From assembly GCA_003648085.1 (NCBI GenBank), contig QMOC01000126.1, positions 1 through 7,329 on the forward strand: 7,329 nucleotides of DNA. Reading direction: 5' to 3'. Position numbers and translations under genes: made by a program. Shown piece after piece: positions 1-5,551 of the stretch; positions within the stretch are counted from its first letter, which is position 1, and every line of letters begins with the position of its first letter. The notes beneath the pieces were generated by a model. It was not told the DNA's origin. It saw only the letters and a program-made list of their open reading frames with translations, and ran no database searches. This stretch comes from Chloroflexota bacterium (lineage in GTDB: Bacteria; Chloroflexota; Anaerolineae; B4-G1).

Positions 1-6
1 CTCCAG

Positions 7-78
7 ACCGGTTTCCGGTGCAAAACTCGATGGAGGCCCCGATTTATCGGGGTTTTCCCGGCTGAAGCCGGGCCTCCG
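7..78 (+). repeat. 72-bp palindromic repeat, copy 1 (intergenic)
   Basis: This matches positions 6935-7006 without gaps at 65 of 72 bases; the differences fall at 15, 20, 22, 25, 31, 55 and 63. It is built of hairpins: ACCGG/CCGGT (7-11 with 15-19), CCCCGA/TCGGGG (37-42 with 47-52) and CCCGGC/GCCGGG (57-62 with 67-72). The last two are enclosed by GGAGG/CCTCC (32-36 with 73-77), giving a three-way-junction shape. On the + strand the second hairpin is followed by TTTT (53-56), so this copy could act as a weak terminator. It lies just past the stop codon of the flippase-like gene. The window begins six bases before it, so its left context is unknown. Confidence 0.85.
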
Positions 79-93
79 GCCTTGTAAAGTTAC

Positions 94-1056
94 TTACCGG
101 CGCACCCGGAGACCACGCAGTCCCTCGACACCGTACAGCACCCCGCCGACCAGCCCAGCCGCCAGCGTGACCCCTCCCAGCGACGCCCCCAGTGCTGCCG
201 CGACGTTCGCACCCGCGCCCGTAGGTGCAAAGACCGCCGTGCTCACCATCTCCCGCACCCCCCATCCACCGATGGAGGGGATGAGCCCCGAAACGGAAAG
301 GAGTAGCGTGACGGCGAAAAAGTACCCCAGGTTTATCCCGGCTCCCACCGCCTGCCCGCACAGCCAGTTGATGACGACGTTGACGACGTTGAACACTACT
401 GAGACCCCGAAGGCGCTCAGCACCGCCCGCCAGCCGCAGCCGGTGACCGCGGCGTATATTTTGGCCAACTGGCCCTGACCTGCCAGCGAGAGACCGGAGG
501 GCAGCCGTTCGGTCAGTCGCCGCAGGAGGCAGCCCTCCAGCACCAGCGCTCCGGCGACCAGCCCTCCGCCCGCCACAATGAGCAACAACCACACCAGCCA
601 GGGCTCCATACGGGCAGCATAAAAGGGCAGCACCGCCAGCCCCATCGCGAAGAGCACCAGCAGGCCGGTCATCCGGTCGAGTAGCACGGTACCGACGGCG
701 GCCGAGGGATCTGTATCCTGCGTCAGTTCCAGCGCCCGCACCACATCGCCACCGAATTGACTGGGGAGGAAACTGCTGAAGAACTGTCCGATGAAGTAGA
801 GACGTAGCAGGCGGGCGAAGGGGACACCTGGATCGAGGCTACGAAGGAGGACGAGCCAGCGGTAGGCGCGGATGCCCAGGCTGAGGACGAAAAGCAGGAA
901 AGCGGCGACGAGATAGCGCAGATTGGCCCGGCGCAGCACGGCCAGCGTCTCGCCCAGGCCAATCTTCCAGAACAGGAAGGACAACGCCCCGGCGCTGATC
1001 AGCACCCGCAGGACGTTCATCCATCCTTTCTGTACCTGTTGTGCTGTTTTGCTCAT
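94..1056 (-). CDS. UPF0104 / lysylphosphatidylglycerol synthase TM-like flippase-domain protein
   Basis: The product is a 320-residue polytopic inner-membrane protein with about eight hydrophobic segments (for example 48-64, 129-147, 153-173, 211-230, 244-262 and 285-308). Family signatures visible are the R-x-x-RW pair near 63-67, G90 followed by LPS and GGD (98-104) with R107, DRMTG (127-131), and PSIGGWGVRE (260-269). These belong to the UPF0104 family related to the membrane half of MprF, in which members are implicated in lipid or lipid-linked sugar handling. There is no separate synthase domain, so lysyl-lipid synthesis is not implied and the substrate is unknown. The ATG at 1056 has no Shine-Dalgarno sequence but has TAGAAT seven bases upstream. 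An alternative start is Met13 at 1020, preceded by AAAGGA at a short 3-nt spacing. Confidence 0.85.
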   Translation of the reverse strand: MSKTAQQVQKGWMNVLRVLISAGALSFLFWKIGLGETLAVLRRANLRYLVAAFLLFVLSLGIRAYRWLVLLRSLDPGVPFARLLRLYFIGQFFSSFLPSQFGGDVVRALELTQDTDPSAAVGTVLLDRMTGLLVLFAMGLAVLPFYAARMEPWLVWLLLIVAGGGLVAGALVLEGCLLRRLTERLPSGLSLAGQGQLAKIYAAVTGCGWRAVLSAFGVSVVFNVVNVVINWLCGQAVGAGINLGYFFAVTLLLSVSGLIPSIGGWGVREMVSTAVFAPTGAGANVAAALGASLGGVTLAAGLVGGVLYGVEGLRGLRVRR

Positions 1057-1063
1057 TACCCGA

Positions 1064-1069
1064 ATTCTA
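1064..1069 (-). promoter_or_regulatory. Candidate -10 element of the flippase-like gene (leaderless start)
   Basis: On the minus strand TAGAAT ends seven bases before the ATG at 1056. Transcription would therefore begin at or one base before the start codon, and no ribosome-binding site is present. No convincing -35 box lies 16-18 bp upstream, so this is weaker than the other promoters in the window. The identical hexamer serves as the -10 of the gene at 1176 and of acpP. Confidence 0.45.
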
Positions 1070-1125
1070 CTCGAACGCCCCGCTTATGGACTGGCGGAGA
1101 AGCCACCCATTGCGGCGCTCATCAT

Positions 1126-1154
1126 TTGTCAGATAACGCGCGATGAGATAGAAT
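1126..1154 (+). promoter_or_regulatory. Sigma70-type promoter of the two-TM hypothetical gene
   Basis: TTGTCA (1126-1131) and TAGAAT (1149-1154) are separated by exactly 17 bp. The predicted transcription start is near 1161, giving a leader of about 15 nt that contains GGGGGCGAG just before the ATG at 1176. Confidence 0.75.
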
Positions 1155-1175
1155 GAGCGTGTACGGGGGCGAGAT

Positions 1176-1673
1176 ATGTCGGACAAAGACGTCACCACGC
1201 TATATGATGGGCCGCCCATCTGGGCCAGGATGGTGAGTTGGTTGCTGCTGGGGATGGGCGGGATCGTGCTGGTGCCCATCGCTCTACTGAGCCGTGCCTG
1301 GTGGCTGCTCGTCCCTGCCGTCCCACTGATCCTGGCGGGGCTCCTGCTGCTCCAAACCCGTCTGCACATCATCGTGGAGCGCCGCACGGGTGTTGTCCGT
1401 ACTGCAAACTCCTGGCTCGGATTGATGTTGCGCGAGCGCCAATACCCTCTCTCCGATGTCGTGGGCTTCGACATCCAGCGGGTGGCCGGCGACGAGCGAG
1501 AGCGCCCCTCAGACACCTGGTACCTAAGGCTGCAACTGCGCACCAGAACCCACATCATCGGCAAATATGATAGCCGCCTGGAGGCGCTGGAAGCACGGCG
1601 TAGGCTGAGTGAGGTGCTTCAAGCCCGGCCATCCGCGCAGACCGCCGTGAGTGTGCATAGTCGGCCAACATGA
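1176..1673 (+). CDS. Hypothetical two-TM membrane protein with a C-terminal beta-rich domain
   Basis: A 165-residue protein I cannot assign to a named family with confidence. Residues 18-37 and 41-60 form a hydrophobic hairpin, so the protein is probably anchored in the inner membrane. The following part (about 62-150) alternates short strands and turns: HIIVERRTG (64-72), then YPLSDVVGFDI (90-100), then WYLRLQL (115-121), ending in a helix rich in Glu, Ala, Arg and Leu (133-150). The order hydrophobic hairpin, 'RxTG', 'YPLSDV' and 'LxL' resembles small bacterial membrane proteins with a PH-like domain, but that is a resemblance only. The ATG is supported by a well-placed promoter and a G-rich ribosome-binding stretch (1165-1169). 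It is transcribed away from the flippase-like gene and converges on the UPF0316 gene 27 bp downstream. Confidence 0.8.
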   Translation: MSDKDVTTLYDGPPIWARMVSWLLLGMGGIVLVPIALLSRAWWLLVPAVPLILAGLLLLQTRLHIIVERRTGVVRTANSWLGLMLRERQYPLSDVVGFDIQRVAGDERERPSDTWYLRLQLRTRTHIIGKYDSRLEALEARRRLSEVLQARPSAQTAVSVHSRPT

Positions 1674-1683
1674 ACCTGTGAGT

Positions 1684-1698
1684 GCGCGGTCACCGCGC
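1684..1698. terminator. Short GC hairpin between convergent genes
   Basis: GCGCGG (1684-1689) pairs with CCGCGC (1693-1698) around a TCA loop, in the 27-bp gap between two converging genes. No T-run follows on either strand, so intrinsic termination would be weak; it may only protect 3' ends or slow polymerase. Confidence 0.35.
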
Positions 1699-1700
1699 CC

Positions 1701-2222
1701 CTACCTGCGCGTGTCAGGCTTCCAGTAGCCACGCCGTACTGTGCGGGCCTCCGTCACTGACACGATGGCGTTTTCGTCCACAGATCTGGCGATCTTCAGC
1801 ACAGTGTCCACATTCTTACGCGGGACAATTACCTCAATAGTGCCCACGACAGTCTCGCGCCCGCGCCCGTAGTACTCCGTCACGCCAAACCCCGCCTGCC
1901 GCAGCGCCTCCGCCAGGGCGGCGCTCTTCTCCGTGGAGATGGCCCGCACCTCGGCGAAGCCCAGTGCCAGCCGCTGCTCCCAGGCCATCCCCACCAGCGT
2001 GCCCACAGCGAAGCCGCCACAATAGGCAAGGATGTTCCAGATGTTATTCAGATTCGCCACCACCTTGCCGATGGCGACGACATAGACCAGGGCGCTGATA
2101 AAGCCCGTCGCCACAGCGTAGAACTTGCGCCCTTGGACGGTCATCAACGTCGAGAGCGTGCCGACGGCAATGCCCAGCACGCGCAGCACGAAGATCAACA
2201 AGGCTTCCAGAAATACGTCCAC
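1701..2222 (-). CDS. UPF0316 family protein (DUF5698 membrane part + DUF2179)
   Basis: A 173-residue membrane protein with three predicted N-terminal transmembrane segments (about 4-24, 35-55, 60-80) and a soluble C-terminal domain (about 95-165). The soluble part includes GFGVTEYYGRGRE (111-123) and IEVIVPRKN (129-137), typical of DUF2179, a small alpha/beta domain also found at the C-terminus of YitT-type proteins. Length and order match UPF0316 proteins such as B. subtilis YebE. Biochemical function is not established in the family. The start is GTG at 2222, chosen because AGGAG (2229-2233 on the minus strand) sits six bases upstream and a consensus promoter lies behind it. The charged tail WKPDTRR is likely cytoplasmic. 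Confidence 0.88.
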   Translation of the reverse strand: MDVFLEALLIFVLRVLGIAVGTLSTLMTVQGRKFYAVATGFISALVYVVAIGKVVANLNNIWNILAYCGGFAVGTLVGMAWEQRLALGFAEVRAISTEKSAALAEALRQAGFGVTEYYGRGRETVVGTIEVIVPRKNVDTVLKIARSVDENAIVSVTEARTVRRGYWKPDTRR

Positions 2223-2264
2223 GATTTGCTCCTAATCCGGTGTCAGATGTCACGCACTGAGCCG

Positions 2265-2292
2265 ATTATACCGCCATACAGCCAATTGTCAA
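2265..2292 (-). promoter_or_regulatory. Consensus promoter of the UPF0316 gene
   Basis: On the minus strand TTGACA (2292-2287) and TATAAT (2270-2265) are both exact consensus with a 16-bp spacer. Transcription should start near 2258, leaving a leader of about 35 nt with AGGAG in front of the GTG start. Its -35 box lies eight bases from the -35 box of the divergent tadA promoter. Confidence 0.85.
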
Positions 2293-2300
2293 CGAAAACA

Positions 2301-2329
2301 TTGTCACCTCATCGCGCTTGTGTTATAAT
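2301..2329 (+). promoter_or_regulatory. Promoter of tadA, placing the transcript start on the GTG codon
   Basis: TTGTCA (2301-2306), a 17-bp spacer and TATAAT (2324-2329), with an extended -10 TG at 2321-2322. The expected start point, about seven bases after the -10 box, is 2336-2337, which is the GTG initiation codon itself. Confidence 0.85.
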
Positions 2330-2335
2330 ATCGCC

Positions 2336-2806
2336 GTGGACGACGCAGCCTGGATGCGCGAGGCTCTGGCCGAGGCAGAGCGGGCGCTGGCCCACGGCGA
2401 CGTGCCCGTCGGCGCGGTGGCTGTACGCGATGGGGTCATCATCGGACGGGGGCACAACCGTAAAGAGGCTGATGCCGACCCAACCGCCCACGCAGAGATG
2501 ATCGCGCTCCAGGAGGCAGCCCGCACACTGGGCGGATGGCGTCTGGTGGGTGTGACGCTTTACTGTACGCTGGAGCCCTGCCCGATGTGTGCCGGCGCGA
2601 TGGTGGCAGCCCGGCTGCCTCGGCTGGTGTACGGCGCCGACGACCCCAAGGCGGGTGCGGCGGGGTCGGTGGTTGAACTTCTGCGTGATCCGCGCTTCAA
2701 CCACCAGGTGGCCGTCACCCGAGGCGTGCTGGCCGAGGAGGCCCAGGCGCTGCTGGAACGTTTCTTCGCCAGGCTGCGAGAGAACGACGATGGAGGGATC
2801 GCCTAG
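2336..2806 (+). CDS. tadA: tRNA-specific adenosine deaminase TadA
   Basis: A 156-residue cytosine/adenosine deaminase-fold enzyme. TadA converts A34 of tRNA-Arg(ACG) to inosine so that one tRNA reads CGU, CGC and CGA. The zinc signature is complete: H52-A-E54 with the catalytic glutamate, and P81-C-P-M-C85 supplying two cysteine ligands. GHN (39-41) is the usual substrate-loop motif. Length is typical. The frame stays open back to TTG 2318, but those codons overlap the -10 box, so they cannot be the start of this transcript. GTG 2336 coincides with the predicted transcription start and no Shine-Dalgarno sequence exists, pointing to a leaderless mRNA. ATG 2354 is the other option. The last five codons and the stop overlap the tRNA-Ser gene, so tRNA maturation should cut this message. 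Confidence 0.93.
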   Translation: MDDAAWMREALAEAERALAHGDVPVGAVAVRDGVIIGRGHNRKEADADPTAHAEMIALQEAARTLGGWRLVGVTLYCTLEPCPMCAGAMVAARLPRLVYGADDPKAGAAGSVVELLRDPRFNHQVAVTRGVLAEEAQALLERFFARLRENDDGGIA

Positions 2807-2881
2807 TCCGGTCTATGGCGCCGCACTCGAAATGCGGTGAGCCCTCGGGCTCCGTGGGTTCAAATCCCACTCCCTCCGCCA
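2792..2881 (+). tRNA. tRNA-Ser (anticodon CGA), CCA encoded
   Basis: All arms can be drawn by eye. The acceptor stem is GGAGGGA (2792-2798) with TCCCTCC (2871-2877) and discriminator G2878. The D-stem is GCC/GGC. The anticodon stem is CCGCA/TGCGG (2821-2825, 2833-2837) around a seven-base loop with CGA at 2828-2830. The long class II variable arm GAGCC/GGCTC (2839-2843, 2848-2852) marks serine, and the T-arm is GTGGG/CCCAC (2854-2858, 2866-2870). CCA (2879-2881) is encoded. It reads UCG codons. Its first 15 bases are also the 3' end of tadA, and it probably shares tadA's transcript since no other promoter lies between them. Confidence 0.96.
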
Positions 2882-2911
2882 AAAAGGCCCTTGCACCGTG
2901 CAAGGGCCTTT
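2881..2911. terminator. Bidirectional intrinsic terminator
   Basis: A near-perfect palindrome: AAAGGCCCTTGCAC (2883-2896) pairs with GTGCAAGGGCCTTT (2898-2911). On the + strand the stem ends in TTT after the tRNA. On the minus strand it is followed by five Ts (complement of 2885-2881), making a stronger terminator for the fni/prenyl synthase operon. The final A of the tRNA CCA end is part of that minus-strand T-run. Confidence 0.8.
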
Positions 2912-2955
2912 AACCGCATTAGTACCTATCTACCGCAATGCCTTCAACCATCCTA

Positions 2956-2976
2956 CCAGGGTGTAAAGTGCCCTGG
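2956..2976. other. Small hairpin after the prenyl synthase stop codon
   Basis: CCAGGG (2956-2961) pairs with CCCTGG (2971-2976) around nine bases, 14 nt past the minus-strand stop codon. No T-run follows, so this is at most an RNA 3'-end stabiliser placed before the stronger terminator at 2881-2911. Confidence 0.3.
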
Positions 2977-2989
2977 CAAAATGCGTATT

Positions 2990-4009
2990 TCACCGTTCAC
3001 GGTTGAGGAGCGTTTGCGCCAGTTCGTGGAGGGCCTGGGCGGCCGGGCCCTGTGGGTTCGCCTCCACCAATGCGGCCAGTGCCCGGGTGTGGTGCTCTCG
3101 TGCCAGTTGCTCAGCATATTCGCGGCTGTTTGTCTCCCCCAGCAACTCCACGGCACGGTGAATGTCGGCCGCCGAGAGCGTCTTCTGCGCCAGTAATGCG
3201 CGCAGTTCCGCGCTTCGCTCCAGCCCGTGAAGGATGGGTAGCGATTTCTTACGCCGGGCGATGTCGGCGCCGACGGGCTTGCCGGTGGCATTCGGGTCAC
3301 CCCAGATGCCCAGGATGTCGTCGCGCATCTGGAAGGCCAGTCCCAGGTGGTGACCGAACGAGCGCAGGTGTTTGCGTTGGGTGTCAGAGGCAGCGGCGAT
3401 GAGTGCCCCCATCTCGCAGGCGCAAGCCACCAGCGCAGCAGTCTTCCCCTCGACCATCACCAGATAGTCCGCGATTGAGACGCTCTCTTGGCTCTCGAAG
3501 CCGATGTCGAGGTACTGGCCGCCGGTCAGGGCCAGACAGGCGTGGTTGAAGAGACGGATGGCAGCCACGACGGTCGTGGCAGGTACCTTTCGCTCGGAGA
3601 GTCGCAGCAGGGCCAGGTTAGCCAGCGCAAGCAGCGCGTCTCCGGCGTTGATTGCTTGAGCATCCCCCCACAGAGCCCAGACGGTGAGGCGGCCACGGCG
3701 GGTCTCATCCCGGTCTTCGATGTCGTCGTGGATGAGGGAGAAATTGTGCAGTAGTTCGATGGCGGCCGCAGCGGGCAGCGCCTGCTCCCAACTGCCGCCG
3801 CAGGTCTCACAGGCCAGCAGACAGAGCACAGGCCGCACTCGCTTGCCGGTTCGCGCTTGGCAGGGATTGAACGCGGCATCGGCCCAGCCCATATGGTAGC
3901 GCAGCATACCGAAGAGCCCGGCATAGCGGGGATCGGCAGTCCGGACGATGGCGCGCATTTCGGTTTCGAGCGGCGGTAGATAGCGGTCGAAGAATGTTGC
4001 AAGAGACAT
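2990..4009 (-). CDS. Polyprenyl diphosphate synthase (GGPP/FPP synthase type)
   Basis: A 339-residue all-alpha trans-prenyltransferase that condenses IPP with allylic diphosphates using Mg2+. The first Asp-rich motif is DDIED (95-99) followed by RDETRRG. The second is DDILG (230-234) with D238, a DDxxG form common in one GGPP synthase subgroup. Other family features are GKRVRP (55-60), GKT (188-190), GGQYLDI (163-169), FQMRDD (226-231) and KK at 254-255. Phe90, five residues before the first motif, is the position that limits chain length in short-chain enzymes and suggests C15-C20 products; this is inference. The ATG at 4009 is chosen because homology begins there; the frame runs open to 4147 but that stretch overlaps fni. 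Only a weak GGAA lies upstream. It is second in an operon with fni, which supplies DMAPP. Confidence 0.9.
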   Translation of the reverse strand: MSLATFFDRYLPPLETEMRAIVRTADPRYAGLFGMLRYHMGWADAAFNPCQARTGKRVRPVLCLLACETCGGSWEQALPAAAAIELLHNFSLIHDDIEDRDETRRGRLTVWALWGDAQAINAGDALLALANLALLRLSERKVPATTVVAAIRLFNHACLALTGGQYLDIGFESQESVSIADYLVMVEGKTAALVACACEMGALIAAASDTQRKHLRSFGHHLGLAFQMRDDILGIWGDPNATGKPVGADIARRKKSLPILHGLERSAELRALLAQKTLSAADIHRAVELLGETNSREYAEQLAREHHTRALAALVEANPQGPAAQALHELAQTLLNRER

Positions 4010-4031
4010 TGTGCTTGATTCCGGGTGCTCT

Positions 4032-4056
4032 AAAACGTGAAGCGAGGTTACGTTTT
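4032..4056 (-). other. Inverted repeat in the fni - prenyl synthase gap
   Basis: AAAACGT (4032-4038) and ACGTTTT (4050-4056) are 7-bp arms around an 11-base loop in the 70-bp space between the two isoprenoid genes. In the minus-strand transcript the right arm ends in TTTT, so it could act as a leaky terminator, a processing site or a small operator. No promoter is evident next to it. Confidence 0.35.
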
Positions 4057-4079
4057 TCGTCCTGGCTGTGGTTCTACAT

Positions 4080-5114
4080 TCACAGGATTGAACTGCCCTC
4101 AGCACGTTGAATAGGAGCGTTCTGAAGGGCCGGGATGTCTGCAGCACCGGCGGCGAACATGGCGATGCGCAACTGCGCTACGAGGGTGGCGATGAGTTCG
4201 GCGACGGCGGCGGTGGACTGACTGGCAGCGCGGAGGAACGGGCCGGCGATGCCACACGCAGCCGCGCCCAGCGCGATGGCCTTCGCCATTTGGATGCCAT
4301 CGCGGATGCCGCCGCTGGCGATGATGGGCAACCCCGGCGCGCCTCGACGGGTCATCAACAGGCTCTCGGCGGTGGGGATGCCCCAATCGGCGAAGGCCGC
4401 TGCCACCCGGCGATGGCGCTCAGTCGTAGCGCGATGCATCTCCACCTGGCTCCACGAACTGCCTCCCGCCCCGGCGACGTCAATTGCCGCCACGCCGGCG
4501 CCCGCCAGTCGGCGGGCCACCTCCTCTGAGATGCCCCAGCCCACCTCCTTGACGACCACCGGTACCTCCAGCGCCCGACAGACCGCCTCGATCTTGGGTA
4601 GCAGCCTGGCGAAACGGGTCTCCCCTTCTGGCTGAAGCGCCTCCTGCAGTGGGTTGAGGTGCAGAATTAAGGCATCTGCTTCTATCATCTCGATGGCACG
4701 GCGGCATTCGTCGGGGCCGTAGCCGTAGTTCAATTGTATCGCGCCCAGGTTGGCCAGCAGCAGGATGTCGGGGGCGATGTGGCGTACGCGGTAGGTGTCC
4801 ACTAAGGCAGGATCTTCTATAGCAGCACGCTGCGAGCCCACTCCCATACCGATTCCGGCAGCCTGGGCCGCTTCCGCCAACCGCTGATTGATCGCGCTGG
4901 CTTCCGGCGTCCCCCCGGTCATCGAGGAGATCAGGAGCGGGGCTGCCAATCGCTTGCCCAGCAGCGTCGTGGACGTATCCACTGCGTCGAGGTTGAGATC
5001 GGGCAACGCGCAATGGACGAGGCGGTAGCGCTCGAAGCCGGTGGAGAGGTGTTTGAAGTCAACGTCCTCTTGCAGATTAATGCGGATGTGGTCGGATTTA
5101 CGCTGTTGATGCAT
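4080..5114 (-). CDS. fni: Type 2 isopentenyl-diphosphate delta-isomerase
   Basis: A 344-residue TIM-barrel flavoprotein that interconverts IPP and DMAPP using reduced FMN and Mg2+. Diagnostic motifs are in order: RKSDH (5-9) at the N-terminus, SSMTGGT (63-69), GVGSQR (91-96), NLGA (122-125), [13 protein letters not shown] (152-164), VKEVGWG (188-194), [10 protein letters not shown] (212-221) and SGGIRDG (267-273), the FMN phosphate site. It is unrelated in fold to the Nudix type 1 isomerase. The start is ATG 5114, preceded by AAGGAG (5118-5123 on the minus strand) at an unusually short spacing of three bases. It is the first gene of the operon and its predicted promoter faces away from acpP. 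The C-terminal tail, after about residue 325, is low in conservation signals. Confidence 0.95.
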   Translation of the reverse strand: MHQQRKSDHIRINLQEDVDFKHLSTGFERYRLVHCALPDLNLDAVDTSTTLLGKRLAAPLLISSMTGGTPEASAINQRLAEAAQAAGIGMGVGSQRAAIEDPALVDTYRVRHIAPDILLLANLGAIQLNYGYGPDECRRAIEMIEADALILHLNPLQEALQPEGETRFARLLPKIEAVCRALEVPVVVKEVGWGISEEVARRLAGAGVAAIDVAGAGGSSWSQVEMHRATTERHRRVAAAFADWGIPTAESLLMTRRGAPGLPIIASGGIRDGIQMAKAIALGAAACGIAGPFLRAASQSTAAVAELIATLVAQLRIAMFAAGAADIPALQNAPIQRAEGSSIL

Positions 5115-5167
5115 GCGCTCCTTACGTAACCTGGTACACTCGTCGGTGTTCTTTATGGCAGATACCT

Positions 5168-5196
5168 ATGATACCGGCAGGGGCGGTGATTGTCAA
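5168..5196 (-). promoter_or_regulatory. Promoter of the fni - prenyl synthase operon
   Basis: On the minus strand TTGACA (5196-5191) and TATCAT (5173-5168; five of six bases) are separated by exactly 17 bp. The start would be near 5161, giving a leader of about 46 nt before ATG 5114. The -35 box is the left half of the palindrome at 5190-5213. Confidence 0.7.
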
Positions 5197-5213
5197 ACTA
5201 AGCAGTTTGACAA
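5190..5213. promoter_or_regulatory. Palindromic operator candidate shared by fni and acpP
   Basis: TTGTCAAACT (5190-5199) and AGTTTGACAA (5204-5213) are perfect 10-bp arms around AAGC. Each arm contains one complete TTGACA -35 box, the left for fni and the right for acpP. The site lies upstream of both predicted start points, so it would not be in either RNA and is better read as a DNA-binding site for a dimeric regulator (TetR, MarR or similar). No regulator gene is in the window. A chance symmetry caused by two facing -35 boxes explains only six bases per arm; the remaining four matched bases per arm argue for more. Confidence 0.7.
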
Positions 5214-5234
5214 ACCTCCCTCTGCGGGTAGAAT
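5207..5234 (+). promoter_or_regulatory. Promoter of acpP
   Basis: TTGACA (5207-5212, exact consensus), 16-bp spacer and TAGAAT (5229-5234). Transcription should start near 5241, giving a leader of about 37 nt with GGGAGG (5264-5269) in front of the ATG at 5278. The -35 box is the right half of the palindrome. Confidence 0.85.
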
Positions 5235-5277
5235 ATCGTCATCAGCAGCCTGGAAAAATCAAAGGGAGGTAAAGCCA

Positions 5278-5523
5278 ATGGCAGATACGTTCGAGCGGGT
5301 CAAGAAAATCATTGTCGATCTGTTGGGGGTGGAGCCGGACAAGGTCACGCGGGAGGCCCGTTTCCGCGAGGACCTGGAGGCGGATTCCCTCGACCTCGTC
5401 GAACTGATTATGGCGTTCGAGGAAGAGTTCGGCGGGACGATCTCCGACGAGGAGGCTCAGCAGATCAGGACGGTCGGCGAGGCGGTGGACTACATCGAGC
5501 AACGCTTGCTCGCCGGTGCGTAG
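5278..5523 (+). CDS. acpP: Acyl carrier protein
   Basis: An 81-residue acidic four-helix protein that carries acyl chains as thioesters on a phosphopantetheine arm during fatty acid and lipid synthesis. The attachment site is the DSL motif with Ser37 (D36-S37-L38), in the context [14 protein letters not shown]. Helix I (3-16, ending in DLLGV) and the acidic helix II (37-50) are as expected, and the length is normal. The start at 5278 is fixed by GGGAGG (5264-5269) eight bases upstream and by the promoter; the longer open frame back to 5113 crosses the promoter and is not coding. The gene stands alone, without the fab genes beside it, and ends in its own terminator, as a strongly expressed monocistronic unit would. 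It is divergent from fni across a shared palindrome. Confidence 0.96.
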   Translation: MADTFERVKKIIVDLLGVEPDKVTREARFREDLEADSLDLVELIMAFEEEFGGTISDEEAQQIRTVGEAVDYIEQRLLAGA

Positions 5524-5551
5524 ATCCACGCGGGCTGACACAAGGGCGCAG

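Noticed and set aside
7..78. CRISPR repeat or spacer unit
   Set aside because: Only two copies, nearly 7 kb apart, with multi-hairpin structure and no array or cas genes.
44..592. 182-codon frame overlapping the flippase-like gene on the same strand
   Set aside because: Gly/Arg-rich frame-shifted shadow; the 94-1056 frame carries the membrane segments and family motifs.
2318..2335. TTG 2318 as the tadA start
   Set aside because: These codons contain the TATAAT box, so an RNA made from this promoter would not include them.
2792..2881. tRNA-Ser 3' end as a phage or island attachment site
   Set aside because: No direct repeat of the tRNA 3' end and no integrase in the window; the downstream genes are ordinary metabolic genes.
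4010..4147. N-terminal extension of the prenyl synthase frame by 46 codons
   Set aside because: It overlaps the 3' end of fni, lacks family similarity and crosses the intergenic inverted repeat; ATG 4009 matches the family's N-terminus.
5113..5277. Long N-terminal extension of the acpP frame
   Set aside because: It contains the acpP promoter and the palindrome; ATG 5278 has a good ribosome-binding site and gives the normal ACP length.
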